DNA from: DYFC01 sp041658585
Lineage (GTDB): Bacteria > Nitrospirota > Thermodesulfovibrionia > Thermodesulfovibrionales > SM23-35
Direction: 5' to 3'
Assembly (NCBI GenBank): GCA_041658585.1
Contig: JBAZZX010000008.1
Location: 1 to 64,000, forward strand
Length of the DNA stretch: 64,000 nucleotides
In this document: in pieces, positions 25,792 to 33,070 of the stretch
How positions within the stretch are numbered: the first letter of the stretch is position 1
How the letters are laid out: every line of letters begins with the position of its first letter
The notes under the pieces: generated by a model
Told to the model about the DNA's origin: nothing
The model's database searches: none
The model's input: the letters and a program-made list of their open reading frames with translations, nothing else
Program-made: the position numbers and the translations under genes

Positions 25792-26149
25792 CTTTCATCC
25801 CTCCATTCTTATGAATAATTATTGCACAAGACAGCCCAACAGTAAATTACAGGAATACAAACAACCTGTGACCTGGGCAGAAACCGGTGAAATCCTTATT
25901 ATCTTTGGGGATGTTTGGTTCACCGCGCAAGTGCGCAGAACCAGCATATGATGAAAAATGATGAATACCATTTGCAACATGTATTCGAAAGTTTTGCAAT
26001 CCATTACATTTTATAATTCAACTAATTCATCACCGTCCCTTATTGTCTGGTCACGCGATCGCGCATAACAAGGTCATGGGCAACATGATCGTTTTTTGTG
26101 GTCAGGCCCTAAAATGTCAATAGGCAAGTCTGACCCCATGTCCTCATGC
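25792..26149. other. Intergenic region with dispersed repeat fragments
   Basis: No credible gene is found. Positions 26018-26039 repeat, with two differences, the tract beside the HU relic at 13572-13593. Positions 26111-26137 hold the complement of GGGGTCAGACTTG...TATTGAC, which recurs at 59770-59795 and partly at 62675. This second repeat ends 12 bp before the decayed pstS copy begins, so it may mark the edge of the duplicated segment. Confidence 0.55.
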
Positions 26150-26215
26150 CTATGAGACCCCCATAATTGAACAGACAAATAAGGCCGATAAAAATACCGT
26201 CATAATCTTTTTCGT
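26150..26215 (-). pseudogene. Decayed duplicate of the pstS signal-peptide region
   Basis: The minus strand here is almost identical to the first 22 codons of pstS (23207-23272), including the upstream ribosome-binding region. The start codon has become ACG and a TAG ends the frame where pstS reads Tyr at the signal-peptide end. No mature PstS sequence follows. It is one end of a larger duplicated block running to 26551. Confidence 0.9.
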
Positions 26216-26252
26216 TACTAACCTCCTTTGGTTTTACAATACTCTTGAATTA

Positions 26253-26292
26253 TTACAATAATGTTACATTCCCGTTAAATTTCTGTTACATG
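26253..26292 (-). promoter_or_regulatory. Retained Pho-type box in front of the dead pstS copy
   Basis: TTACAAT (26253), TTACATT (26264), TTAAATT (26275) and TTACATG (26286) keep the exact 11-bp steps of the true pstS box. All four words survive although the gene behind them is destroyed, so it could act as a decoy PhoB site or drive transcription leftward into 26.1 kb. Confidence 0.7.
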
Positions 26293-26347
26293 TATCACCC
26301 CCTAAATAACAATAATAAACACATCTATCTAATATAATCCGATATTG

Positions 26348-26376
26348 TTACGGCAATATTAAAGGAATGTTAATTC
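26348..26376 (-). promoter_or_regulatory. Retained second Pho-type box of the duplicated block
   Basis: TTACGGC (26348), TTAAAGG (26359) and TTAATTC (26370) keep the 11-bp period of the box at 23426-23454, although the sequences between have diverged. The retained spacing in both boxes of the duplicate suggests youth or selection; only comparison with relatives could tell. Confidence 0.5.
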
Positions 26377-26457
26377 TTTGTAAAATTTGAACCGTTACAG
26401 GCAAACAATGATAAGATTTATGGATATTGCTCCGGGATAATGGTTAAATAGTTTTAT

Positions 26458-26551
26458 ATCGGAAGAAGAAGTCATGAACGAGTTCCGGAGGGTCAGGGAT
26501 GAGATAAAAGAAAAAATAGTCAATTTTCTAATGGAAATAGCCGATAGCTGA
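26458..26551 (+). pseudogene. Decayed duplicate of the arsC 3' end
   Basis: These 94 bp match the last 94 bp of arsC (24174-24267) with only a few substitutions, including the stop codon and the following ATAGCT. The first three quarters of the gene are absent. Together with the pstS fragment at 26150 it shows that the whole pstS-to-arsC interval was duplicated and then lost about 640 bp internally. Confidence 0.92.
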
Positions 26552-26670
26552 TAGCTCAAAAGATCATTCTTTTTGACTTTTAAAAAACAGGACTTGTCCT
26601 TTTGTACTTTAGATACAAAGCTTCAACCTTATTTCTGGCCCAAGGGGTTTTTCTCAGAAACTGCAAACTA

Positions 26671-26958
26671 TTAGCTGAGATGTTTATTGACTAATTTAGT
26701 CATCTCGAACATTGAGACTTGCTTCTTCCCGTCGAATACCGCCAAGAGGTTCTCATCAGCATTGATATTCCTCTTGTTCTCTGCATCCTGGAGATTATTC
26801 TTCTTTATATATTCCCATAGCTTCTTGGTCATTTCCGACCTTGGAAGAGGTCCATTCCCCACTATCTTAGACAGCGCCTCGCTGGGTTTCATAGCCTTCA
26901 TAAATCCTGAGTTAGAGGTCCCTTGCTTTACAGCTTTTTTCTTCTTTTCTGCCATCAT
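26671..26958 (-). CDS. SWIB/MDM2-domain protein
   Basis: This 95-residue protein has a lysine-rich N-terminal tail and a SWIB domain over about residues 20-95 (MKPSEALSKIVGNGPLPRS, MTKKLWEYIKKNNLQD, NINADENLLAVF). SWIB domains are known from eukaryotic chromatin remodelers and occur as stand-alone proteins in chlamydiae and some environmental bacteria, sometimes fused to topoisomerase. The bacterial role is unclear; DNA or chromatin-protein binding is assumed. A GAGGAGAA ribosome-binding site precedes it. Residue 2 is also Met, so either may be the start. Confidence 0.88.
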   Translation of the reverse strand: MMAEKKKKAVKQGTSNSGFMKAMKPSEALSKIVGNGPLPRSEMTKKLWEYIKKNNLQDAENKRNINADENLLAVFDGKKQVSMFEMTKLVNKHLS

Positions 26959-27150
26959 TCTTCTCCTTATGTTTACGGATATATAGTCTTAATTCCTGAG
27001 TCTCAGGATGCACGCTTCTAAAAGTATACACTAATTCGCCAAATCCACGCATTCTTACATTGAACTGGTGGGATCCATTCGATCCATCAGAACAGATCTC
27101 AACGAGTACGCACTTTTGGATATTGCAGATATAGACTATACTTGATGCAA

Positions 27151-28305
27151 TTACAAAGCTACCTGCAGGGTCAGCTGAATTCTTTTGTCGTCTTTCTTGT
27201 CTGATTGTTTGTAGTTCACGGTATCGTAATCTAAAACAATCATGTTCTTGTGCGGCTTGTCGAGATGATATGCGGCGCCGACAATATATCTGTTATTTTC
27301 ATCGTTTTTTGCATCCGTATTAGGATCAAAATGGTCATAACGGCCGATGACGCTGAATTGTTTCAAGGGTTTAATCTCGGTGAAGAAGGAATAGCCGTCT
27401 TTCTTGTTCTCATCATCGCCCTTTTGATTGCCTTTGCCCCAATAGTATTGGCCTGTTAAGGTAACATATTGATGTTCAAAACTTACAAATCCCAGATTGG
27501 CTGTCCAGTCAGGCTTTGTGTCTTTATTGCCTTGGCCGGTTAACCCGAAATAAGAGAATTGGAGTCCCGGAACGATGTCAGGGAGCGGCCGTAGAGTGAG
27601 TCTTCCTTCTATAACCTTATTTTCATTCTTTTCTGCTGCAGCATATCCGCTGCCGTTATAAATTCCGACAGACATGCTTCCATAACGGCCGGGGTAATCT
27701 TTTGTGACATTATTTTGATAATTCTCGTCGATTGTGCCGCCTAACAAGGAAGCGAATGTTACTCCAATATCGGCTGAATTGAGCGTATTGTTTCTTTCGA
27801 TAAACATGGTGTCCTGGCATCTATAGAAGTTGACATGTTCTTCATAGTCAAGCCAAGGCATATGCACGACGCCTACTTCGATGTTAGGTTTTGTAAGGAA
27901 CGCAAAGTCGGGAAGATTGAACTGACCGTATGCATACTTAATCCTTACGGCGATAGACCCGTCATAGTTGCTGTAAGTCTTATTTTTTGAGTCTTTTGCC
28001 TCGTCTTTGACCTGTGTTATGTCGAGTGTCATTCTGGCGCTGAACCATGGCATGAACTCTTTCTGCACCGTTAAATACCCGCGCTTTATGGCAAATCTGC
28101 TGAAATCCGTACCGTTGTTCTCCTGCCCGTCCTGATAGGAGAGATACCATAAAAGACCGAATTTGAAGCCTTTCAAAGCGTTGACAACCTTCTCAATATC
28201 TTTCTGGTCGACGCTTTTTTCCTCTGCTGCCGATGCTGCAGAATATACTGCTATCAGCAGCAAGCAGCATAAACTGACAACCAAAACCGAAAACCTTTTC
28301 TTCAT
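27151..28305 (-). CDS. Phosphate-selective porin O/P-like outer-membrane protein
   Basis: This 384-residue protein starts at MKKRFSVLVV after AAAAGGAGGAAAAGT. An upstream in-frame start at 28383 would add 26 residues before the signal peptide and is rejected. The signal peptide ends near SAASA. A short coiled linker follows, then a beta-barrel with the OprO/OprP-like pattern (KGFKFGLLWYLSYQDG, RFAIKRGYLTVQKEF, VVHMPWLDYEEHVNFYRCQDT) and a terminal aromatic-poor strand (RIQLTLQVAL). It probably lets phosphate or other anions through the outer membrane. A four-repeat Pho-type box lies 110 bp upstream. Confidence 0.85.
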   Translation of the reverse strand: MKKRFSVLVVSLCCLLLIAVYSAASAAEEKSVDQKDIEKVVNALKGFKFGLLWYLSYQDGQENNGTDFSRFAIKRGYLTVQKEFMPWFSARMTLDITQVKDEAKDSKNKTYSNYDGSIAVRIKYAYGQFNLPDFAFLTKPNIEVGVVHMPWLDYEEHVNFYRCQDTMFIERNNTLNSADIGVTFASLLGGTIDENYQNNVTKDYPGRYGSMSVGIYNGSGYAAAEKNENKVIEGRLTLRPLPDIVPGLQFSYFGLTGQGNKDTKPDWTANLGFVSFEHQYVTLTGQYYWGKGNQKGDDENKKDGYSFFTEIKPLKQFSVIGRYDHFDPNTDAKNDENNRYIVGAAYHLDKPHKNMIVLDYDTVNYKQSDKKDDKRIQLTLQVAL

Positions 28306-28414
28306 ACTTTTCCTCCTTTTTCCTTTTTCATTAATCCGTGTAACAAGCAGATGATTCCAATCCCCGGCTTTCTGACCTGCCACGCATGAATTAGAATAAT
28401 TTAATATGTGAATG

Positions 28415-28454
28415 TTACAGGAATATTAAGGAAAGATTAATTTTGTGTTAAATC
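28415..28454 (-). promoter_or_regulatory. Pho-type box upstream of the porin gene
   Basis: TTACAGG (28415), TTAAGGA (28426), TTAATTT (28437) and TTAAATC (28448) follow at exact 11-bp steps with the same polarity as at pstS. Position is 110-150 bp before the start codon. A 166-bp inverted-repeat element begins three bases beyond its outer edge. Confidence 0.75.
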
Positions 28455-28456
28455 AA

Positions 28457-28622
28457 AAACTGCAGATGTCTAAAATAAATATATTTAACTCGTCTACGAC
28501 CCGTAGGATGATTTTATATAAAAAGATAGTTGATGGTAATTGCATAAAAATATTTTGGTAACACATCTATATAAGTACACTATTGTATCGAAAAATAAAT
28601 TTATTTTAGACATCTGCAGTTT
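28457..28622. mobile_element. 166-bp MITE-like element with perfect 24-bp terminal inverted repeats
   Basis: Positions 28457-28480 (AAACTGCAGATGTCTAAAAT and four more bases) are the exact reverse complement of 28599-28622, with a further TATTT match one mismatch inside. The A/T-rich interior has no reading frame. No target-site duplication is evident. The form is that of a non-autonomous miniature inverted-repeat element. It lies between the porin Pho box and the end of phoR. Confidence 0.8.
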
Positions 28623-28650
28623 CTCTTGCAGGTTAATTGCATTTTTAGGG

Positions 28651-30456
28651 TTAAGCTACTGGTAAGATAAGGAGTATTTTTGTGCCTGTGCCTTCACTGC
28701 TTTGGATCTCCATGTCCCAGCCATGCGCCTTTACAAGGTGTTTGACTATAGCCAGTCCGAGACCGGTCCCCCCGAGATCTCTTGAACGGGCCCTGTCAAC
28801 CCTGTAAAACCGCTCGCCAAGACGGGATAGGTGTTTCTTCGGAATACCGATGCCGGTATCCTCAACGGAAATTTCGATGAAGGATAAGGGATGAGGGATG
28901 AGGGACAAATCAGCCGTTTGTTTTGCATTCTGCATTTTGCATTCTGCATTCTGCATTCTTATTGTTACTCCTCCCTTGTCCGTATACTTTATCCCGTTGT
29001 CGACAAGGTTGATTAGTATCTGTATCAGACGGCCTCTGTCCGCGTTTATCCGTATGACTTCGGGAGATATCTCTTTTTTGAGATAGAGACCCTTGGCGTC
29101 GCTCTTGTCTTTCAGGGTTTCAAAAACGGTCTCCGTCACTTCATCGGGATTGACATCCGTCTTTTCAATCGTTATATCTCCAAGCTCTATCCTTGAGAGG
29201 GTGAGAAGATCATTGACAAGGGAGTTCAGGCGTTCGCTGTTGCTTTTAATTGTCTCAAGGAATTTGAAGGCACTCTCCCTGTCATCGAGGGCGCCTTCAA
29301 GGAGCGTTTCCGCAAAACCTTTTATTGCCGTGATGGGGGTCTTTATCTCGTGGGAGACATTTGCAACGAAATCTTTTCTTACCTCTTCAAGTTTTTTCAG
29401 TCTGGTGATATCATGAAACGTCAACACAACGCCGGATAATTCTTCGATGGTTTTATGAGAAGAGAAGGGTGAAGCGGTGACCATCAGGTGAAGCTCCCTC
29501 GGATGGTCGATCTCTATTTCACGGGATATTTTGTGACCGCCTTCGGCAACCATATCTATCAACTCCATAAGCTCGGCCTTCCGGAATGCCTCCATTAATG
29601 TTTTGCCGTCTATGCCCGATGATATGCCGAACAGTTTTGAAACGGCGTCATTACTCAGTATAATCCTGCCCTTTGTATCGGTCAGTATCAGGCCGTCCGA
29701 CATATTTTGGATAATCGCCGCTATCTTCTGTTTTTCATCTTCGCTCTGTTTCAGTTTTGTCTGCAGTTCATCCGCCATATCGATGATATTTTTGCCGAGC
29801 TGACCGAGTTCATCATTGTTTTTCAGAAACAATCTTTTTTTCAAATTCCCTTCCGCCACTTCTTTTGAAAATTCCGCGATCTCCTCGATAGATTTTGTGA
29901 CCTTTCTTGTCTGGAAAAGTCCTGTAAGAAGCGCTATGAAAAGTATGGAAAGAGAAGCGATAATCACCCTCATCCTGATCTCATTGACAGCCTGTTCAAC
30001 CTCGTAGAGGGGCATTGACAGCCTCAGGAATCTTTTCGGGTCCGTATCGGTTGATATGGCAAGATAAAACTGATTCCTGCTGAGAGTGCTGCTGAACCTT
30101 ACAGAACTCCCTGTGCCGCTTATATCGGCTTCCTTAATCTCCGGCCTGTTTGCATGGTTCTCCATGATATTAGCCGGCTCGTCGGAATCTCCCAAAACTT
30201 TTCCTGAATCGTCAATAACCGTTACCCTTGCTCCGGTCCGGTCCTTGAATTGTTTGCTGAAAGCGTCAAGGTTGTCTGAAAAAGAAAGAGGTATCTGATC
30301 CGCAATCAGGCGGGCCTGTATACCGAGGCTTTTCTTGAGGTTTGCAATATAGCTGTCCTTTACTTCGCGTGAGAGATAAAATTCAAGGGAAAGAAGCAGC
30401 AGAGGAGCGATAATAATATAAATCAGCACTATCCTTCTGAAAAGAATATGCTTCAT
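28651..30456 (-). CDS. phoR: Phosphate-regulon sensor histidine kinase PhoR
   Basis: This 601-residue membrane kinase has a first span at residues 8-25, a periplasmic part to about 160, a second span near 163-182, a HAMP domain, a PAS domain from about 245, and HisKA with the phospho-His in FVANVSHEIKTPITA near residue 374. The ATPase has N-box ILINLVDNGIKYTD, then DTGIGIP and GGTGLGLAIVKHLV. It overlaps the phoB stop by one base. Between the N and G1 boxes lies an unusual insert of about 25 residues (MQNAECKMQNAK, then LIPHPLSF) encoded by tandem short repeats. Confidence 0.95.
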   Translation of the reverse strand: MKHILFRRIVLIYIIIAPLLLLSLEFYLSREVKDSYIANLKKSLGIQARLIADQIPLSFSDNLDAFSKQFKDRTGARVTVIDDSGKVLGDSDEPANIMENHANRPEIKEADISGTGSSVRFSSTLSRNQFYLAISTDTDPKRFLRLSMPLYEVEQAVNEIRMRVIIASLSILFIALLTGLFQTRKVTKSIEEIAEFSKEVAEGNLKKRLFLKNNDELGQLGKNIIDMADELQTKLKQSEDEKQKIAAIIQNMSDGLILTDTKGRIILSNDAVSKLFGISSGIDGKTLMEAFRKAELMELIDMVAEGGHKISREIEIDHPRELHLMVTASPFSSHKTIEELSGVVLTFHDITRLKKLEEVRKDFVANVSHEIKTPITAIKGFAETLLEGALDDRESAFKFLETIKSNSERLNSLVNDLLTLSRIELGDITIEKTDVNPDEVTETVFETLKDKSDAKGLYLKKEISPEVIRINADRGRLIQILINLVDNGIKYTDKGGVTIRMQNAECKMQNAKQTADLSLIPHPLSFIEISVEDTGIGIPKKHLSRLGERFYRVDRARSRDLGGTGLGLAIVKHLVKAHGWDMEIQSSEGTGTKILLILPVA

Positions 30457-31154
30457 TATTTTCCGTCGAAGAAGTAACCTATCCCGCGCAGGGTTTTTAT
30501 ATATACCGGTTTCGCCGGATCTTCTTCTATACTTGAACGCAGTCTTCTGATGTGTACGTCGACAGTCCTCGGCTCAACAAACGCCTCATCACGCCATACG
30601 GCATCGAGGAGCTGGTCTCTGCTGAATACCCTGCCTTTTCTTTCGGCAAGAAAAAGGAGCAGTTTGAACTCTGTTGCGCTCAGTTTGACGGACTTCCCTT
30701 TGACTGCAACGGTATATCTTTCCGAGTCTATATCGAGGTCTCCTGTTTTCAATGTCCTGACGGATGCGGGTTGCTCTGCGGATCTCCTCAGCACAGCCTT
30801 GACACGCGCTATAAGCTCTCTCGGGCTGAAAGGCTTTGTCATATAATCGTCCGCCCCCATCTCAAGACCGATTATCCTGTCTACTTCCTCTCCCTTTGCA
30901 GTAAGCATGATAATCGGCAGCCTTGCAGTCTTTGGATCGTTTCTTATGATGCGGCAGATCTCCATCCCCTGAACGCCGGGCAGCATAAGGTCAAGGATAA
31001 CCAGGTCGTATTTCCCTTTCCTGATTTTTGCGAGCGCATGTTCCCCGTCCGAGGCTGAATCAACGGCAAAGCCTTCCTTTTTCAGGTTATATAAGACCAG
31101 ATCCGCAATATCGGCCTCGTCATCAACAACAAGGACATGCTTTAAGGTATCCAC
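30456..31154 (-). CDS. phoB: Phosphate-regulon response regulator PhoB
   Basis: This 232-residue OmpR/PhoB-class regulator has a receiver domain (acidic DDEAD near residue 11, phospho-acceptor in LVILDLMLPG near 54, conserved Lys in MTKPFSPRE near 105) and a C-terminal winged helix (RVFSRDQLLDAVW, PRTVDVHIRRLR). It is paired with phoR and is the likely reader of the 11-bp-period boxes in this island. No box is evident before phoB itself. Confidence 0.96.
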   Translation of the reverse strand: MDTLKHVLVVDDEADIADLVLYNLKKEGFAVDSASDGEHALAKIRKGKYDLVILDLMLPGVQGMEICRIIRNDPKTARLPIIMLTAKGEEVDRIIGLEMGADDYMTKPFSPRELIARVKAVLRRSAEQPASVRTLKTGDLDIDSERYTVAVKGKSVKLSATEFKLLLFLAERKGRVFSRDQLLDAVWRDEAFVEPRTVDVHIRRLRSSIEEDPAKPVYIKTLRGIGYFFDGK

Positions 31155-31258
31155 ATAATACTTATAGCATTTTCAGGGATTGTTCCGCAATAAAGCATTC
31201 AGACAAATGCAAATGTCCCATACATTAATGATACAATATGGACATTGGAGGTTTATCA

Positions 31259-32284
31259 ATGAAAAATTTACAACCCTCATTGAAAGATTGGAAAGCCCTT
31301 TATGAAGTTGCCGTAGAATTCAGGAAAGCGGAGCCGTGGTCATGGATCAAGGAAACCGATGTGTTCGGCGTTCAGAATCCGAAGACCGGCGAGATCGGCT
31401 ATTGCTGCATAATGGGCGAACTGGGGGAAGTCCTGGCAATGGCCATATATGAGGGGACTGAAGGTTTGCAGAGTTATTTAAAGATACAGAAGGGACAGAT
31501 AAACCCGGGCGATCCCGACGCCCTTTTTATGCAGAAGTGCCTGATGCTGTCCTTCGAGAACGGAAAATTCGTCGAGGAAGACGACAAAGAGATTATAGAT
31601 GAATTAGGTCTTACATTCAGGGGACGAAATGCGTGGCCCGTCTTCAGAAGCTATCAGCCGGGCTATTTCCCCTGGTTTCTGAACAGGGATGAAGTTTTGT
31701 ATATGACGCTTGCATTGCGGCAGGCGATGGATGTCTGCCTCCGTATAAAAAAAGACGGGAAGATATTGCATGCTCCCAAAAGGAACTTTTATCTGGTCAG
31801 AGCGGCTGAAGAAAAGGCCGGCAAGGTTTTCTGGAAGGATGAATGGAAGGCGCCTGCCCCTGTCAAGAAGAAAGCGGAAGTTCTCGATGGACCGGTAAAT
31901 GAAGTCAGGATTCAAAAATTGAAGAAAACGGCAAAGCCTGCTACGGCAGTATGGGAAATAGATTTCTTCCATACACCTACGCCCGTGATGCAGGGAGAAA
32001 GGCCGATTTTCCCTTATGCGATTATGTTGATGGACCACGATACGGGTCTTATTCTTGATATGCACCTTGCGGGGACCGCCGCATATCAGAGAGAATTCCT
32101 CGATAAATTTCTTGGCTGCATCGAAAAAACATCCGTTATTCCCCTGGAAATACTCGTGAGGAAAGAAGAGGCGGCCGGGCTTTTTGGACCGTATGCCGCC
32201 CGTTTGAATATAAAGCTAAGCACGATTAAGAAACTTAATAATATCGAACATGCCCGCCGGGAGATGGAGAAATTTATGCAGTGA
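31259..32284 (+). CDS. Uncharacterised 341-residue protein (DUF7309/DUF6930-like)
   Basis: The start at MKNLQPSLKDW is chosen because TTGGAGG lies 7 nt upstream; an in-frame ATG at 31238 lacks such a site. The protein is soluble, with a first domain of about 170 residues rich in Trp/Tyr (PEWSWI-like and YQPGYFPWFLNRDEV motifs) and a second domain from about residue 215 after a charged linker (VWEIDFFHTPTPV, PYAIMLMDHDTGLIL). This resembles bacterial DUF7309 plus DUF6930 proteins as I recall them; the name is tentative. It is divergent from phoB. Function is unknown. Confidence 0.75.
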   Translation: MKNLQPSLKDWKALYEVAVEFRKAEPWSWIKETDVFGVQNPKTGEIGYCCIMGELGEVLAMAIYEGTEGLQSYLKIQKGQINPGDPDALFMQKCLMLSFENGKFVEEDDKEIIDELGLTFRGRNAWPVFRSYQPGYFPWFLNRDEVLYMTLALRQAMDVCLRIKKDGKILHAPKRNFYLVRAAEEKAGKVFWKDEWKAPAPVKKKAEVLDGPVNEVRIQKLKKTAKPATAVWEIDFFHTPTPVMQGERPIFPYAIMLMDHDTGLILDMHLAGTAAYQREFLDKFLGCIEKTSVIPLEILVRKEEAAGLFGPYAARLNIKLSTIKKLNNIEHARREMEKFMQ

Positions 32285-32315
32285 TTACGGGCCGAACGGA
32301 TAAAGCAGGGGATCC

Positions 32316-32741
32316 TCAGGTCGCTTTTCTCCTTCTCTTTATGAAGAATTTTGTGATTACATAAGCTATGCCGGAAAATAGAATTCCAAGGACGATACTC
32401 CCCACAATGATCGGCCATAAATAATGAGAAAGCAGATTGATGTTTTTTGAGAACTTAATTTCCAGAAAGTGTCCTCTGAGCATGAGATTCCCGACCTCGG
32501 CGCAGATAAAGAGCTGAAAAGGGTAAGTAATGGGATTGGACACCTGGGTGCCGAGCAGTACTACCAGCGGACTGAGCCGCAGGAGAGAAGCAAGCCCCAA
32601 AGCGATTATGGTGTGAGTGCCGAAGACCGGCACAAAAGCAACGAGTATTCCCACCGCCATCCCGACTGCAATCTCATGGGGAGTCAGCCCTTTTTTGGTG
32701 AGGCTGATGATATAGGTTTTTAATTTTGCGAAATATTTCAT
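32316..32741 (-). CDS. DUF2062 membrane protein
   Basis: This 141-residue protein has the DUF2062 pattern: LTPHEIAVGMAVGILVAFVPVFGTH near residues 19-43, a second hydrophobic segment with LLGTQVSNPITYPFQLF, and a C-terminal span followed by a basic tail. Members are small inner-membrane proteins of unknown function, sometimes linked to envelope glycan genes. A 173-bp inverted-repeat element lies 20 bp before its start codon and may supply or block its promoter. Confidence 0.88.
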   Translation of the reverse strand: MKYFAKLKTYIISLTKKGLTPHEIAVGMAVGILVAFVPVFGTHTIIALGLASLLRLSPLVVLLGTQVSNPITYPFQLFICAEVGNLMLRGHFLEIKFSKNINLLSHYLWPIIVGSIVLGILFSGIAYVITKFFIKRRRKAT

Positions 32742-32761
32742 AGTTAACTGATCAGTTGCAT

Positions 32762-32934
32762 AACTTGAAAGGCAGACATGACAAAAAACCTTTTGAATGC
32801 GACAAAAATTAAACCATATTCACCTGACGGCACTTTCAACCAGAAGTGCATTATAGATGAATGCGTGCTGCCATGTGTGAATAGTACATTATGGAGTCGC
32901 CAAAAGCTTTTTCATCATGCCAGCCTTTCAAGTT
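32762..32934. mobile_element. 173-bp inverted-repeat element, copy A
   Basis: The ends AACTTGAAAGGCAGACATGA (32762) and its near reverse complement (to 32934) are 20-bp imperfect inverted repeats. The core is about 90% identical to copy B at 45629-45801 in the same orientation and has equal length. Outside the repeats, a short arm (ATCAGTTGCAT, 32751-32761) faces the DUF2062 gene and a longer arm (32935-32966) lies on the far side. These arms are swapped in copy B. A TTGAAT/18 bp/TATTCA promoter-like pair at 32793-32822 points away from the DUF2062 gene. Confidence 0.8.
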
Positions 32935-33070
32935 CAGAATGTCTTTGCATCGGTTAGGTTAATAATACCCAACTTCGGGAATAATTAGCCCGATTAGCTT
33001 ATCAAAGGATATTTCAAGTCATAATACAAATAAACAGCCAACGGGATTTTCCGGCATCGCAAAAACTCTT
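32935..33070. other. Outer arm of copy A and plain intergenic sequence
   Basis: The first 32 bp are the long outer arm shared with copy B. The remainder up to the radical SAM gene has no recognised gene, RNA or terminator. Confidence 0.5.

Noticed and set aside
25697..26004. Two short opposing frames upstream of the outer-membrane protein gene
   Set aside because: Neither has a ribosome-binding site or family features; the region carries repeat fragments.
28306..28383. 26-residue N-terminal extension of the porin
   Set aside because: It would place the signal peptide internally; the MKKRF start has an AGGAGG site.
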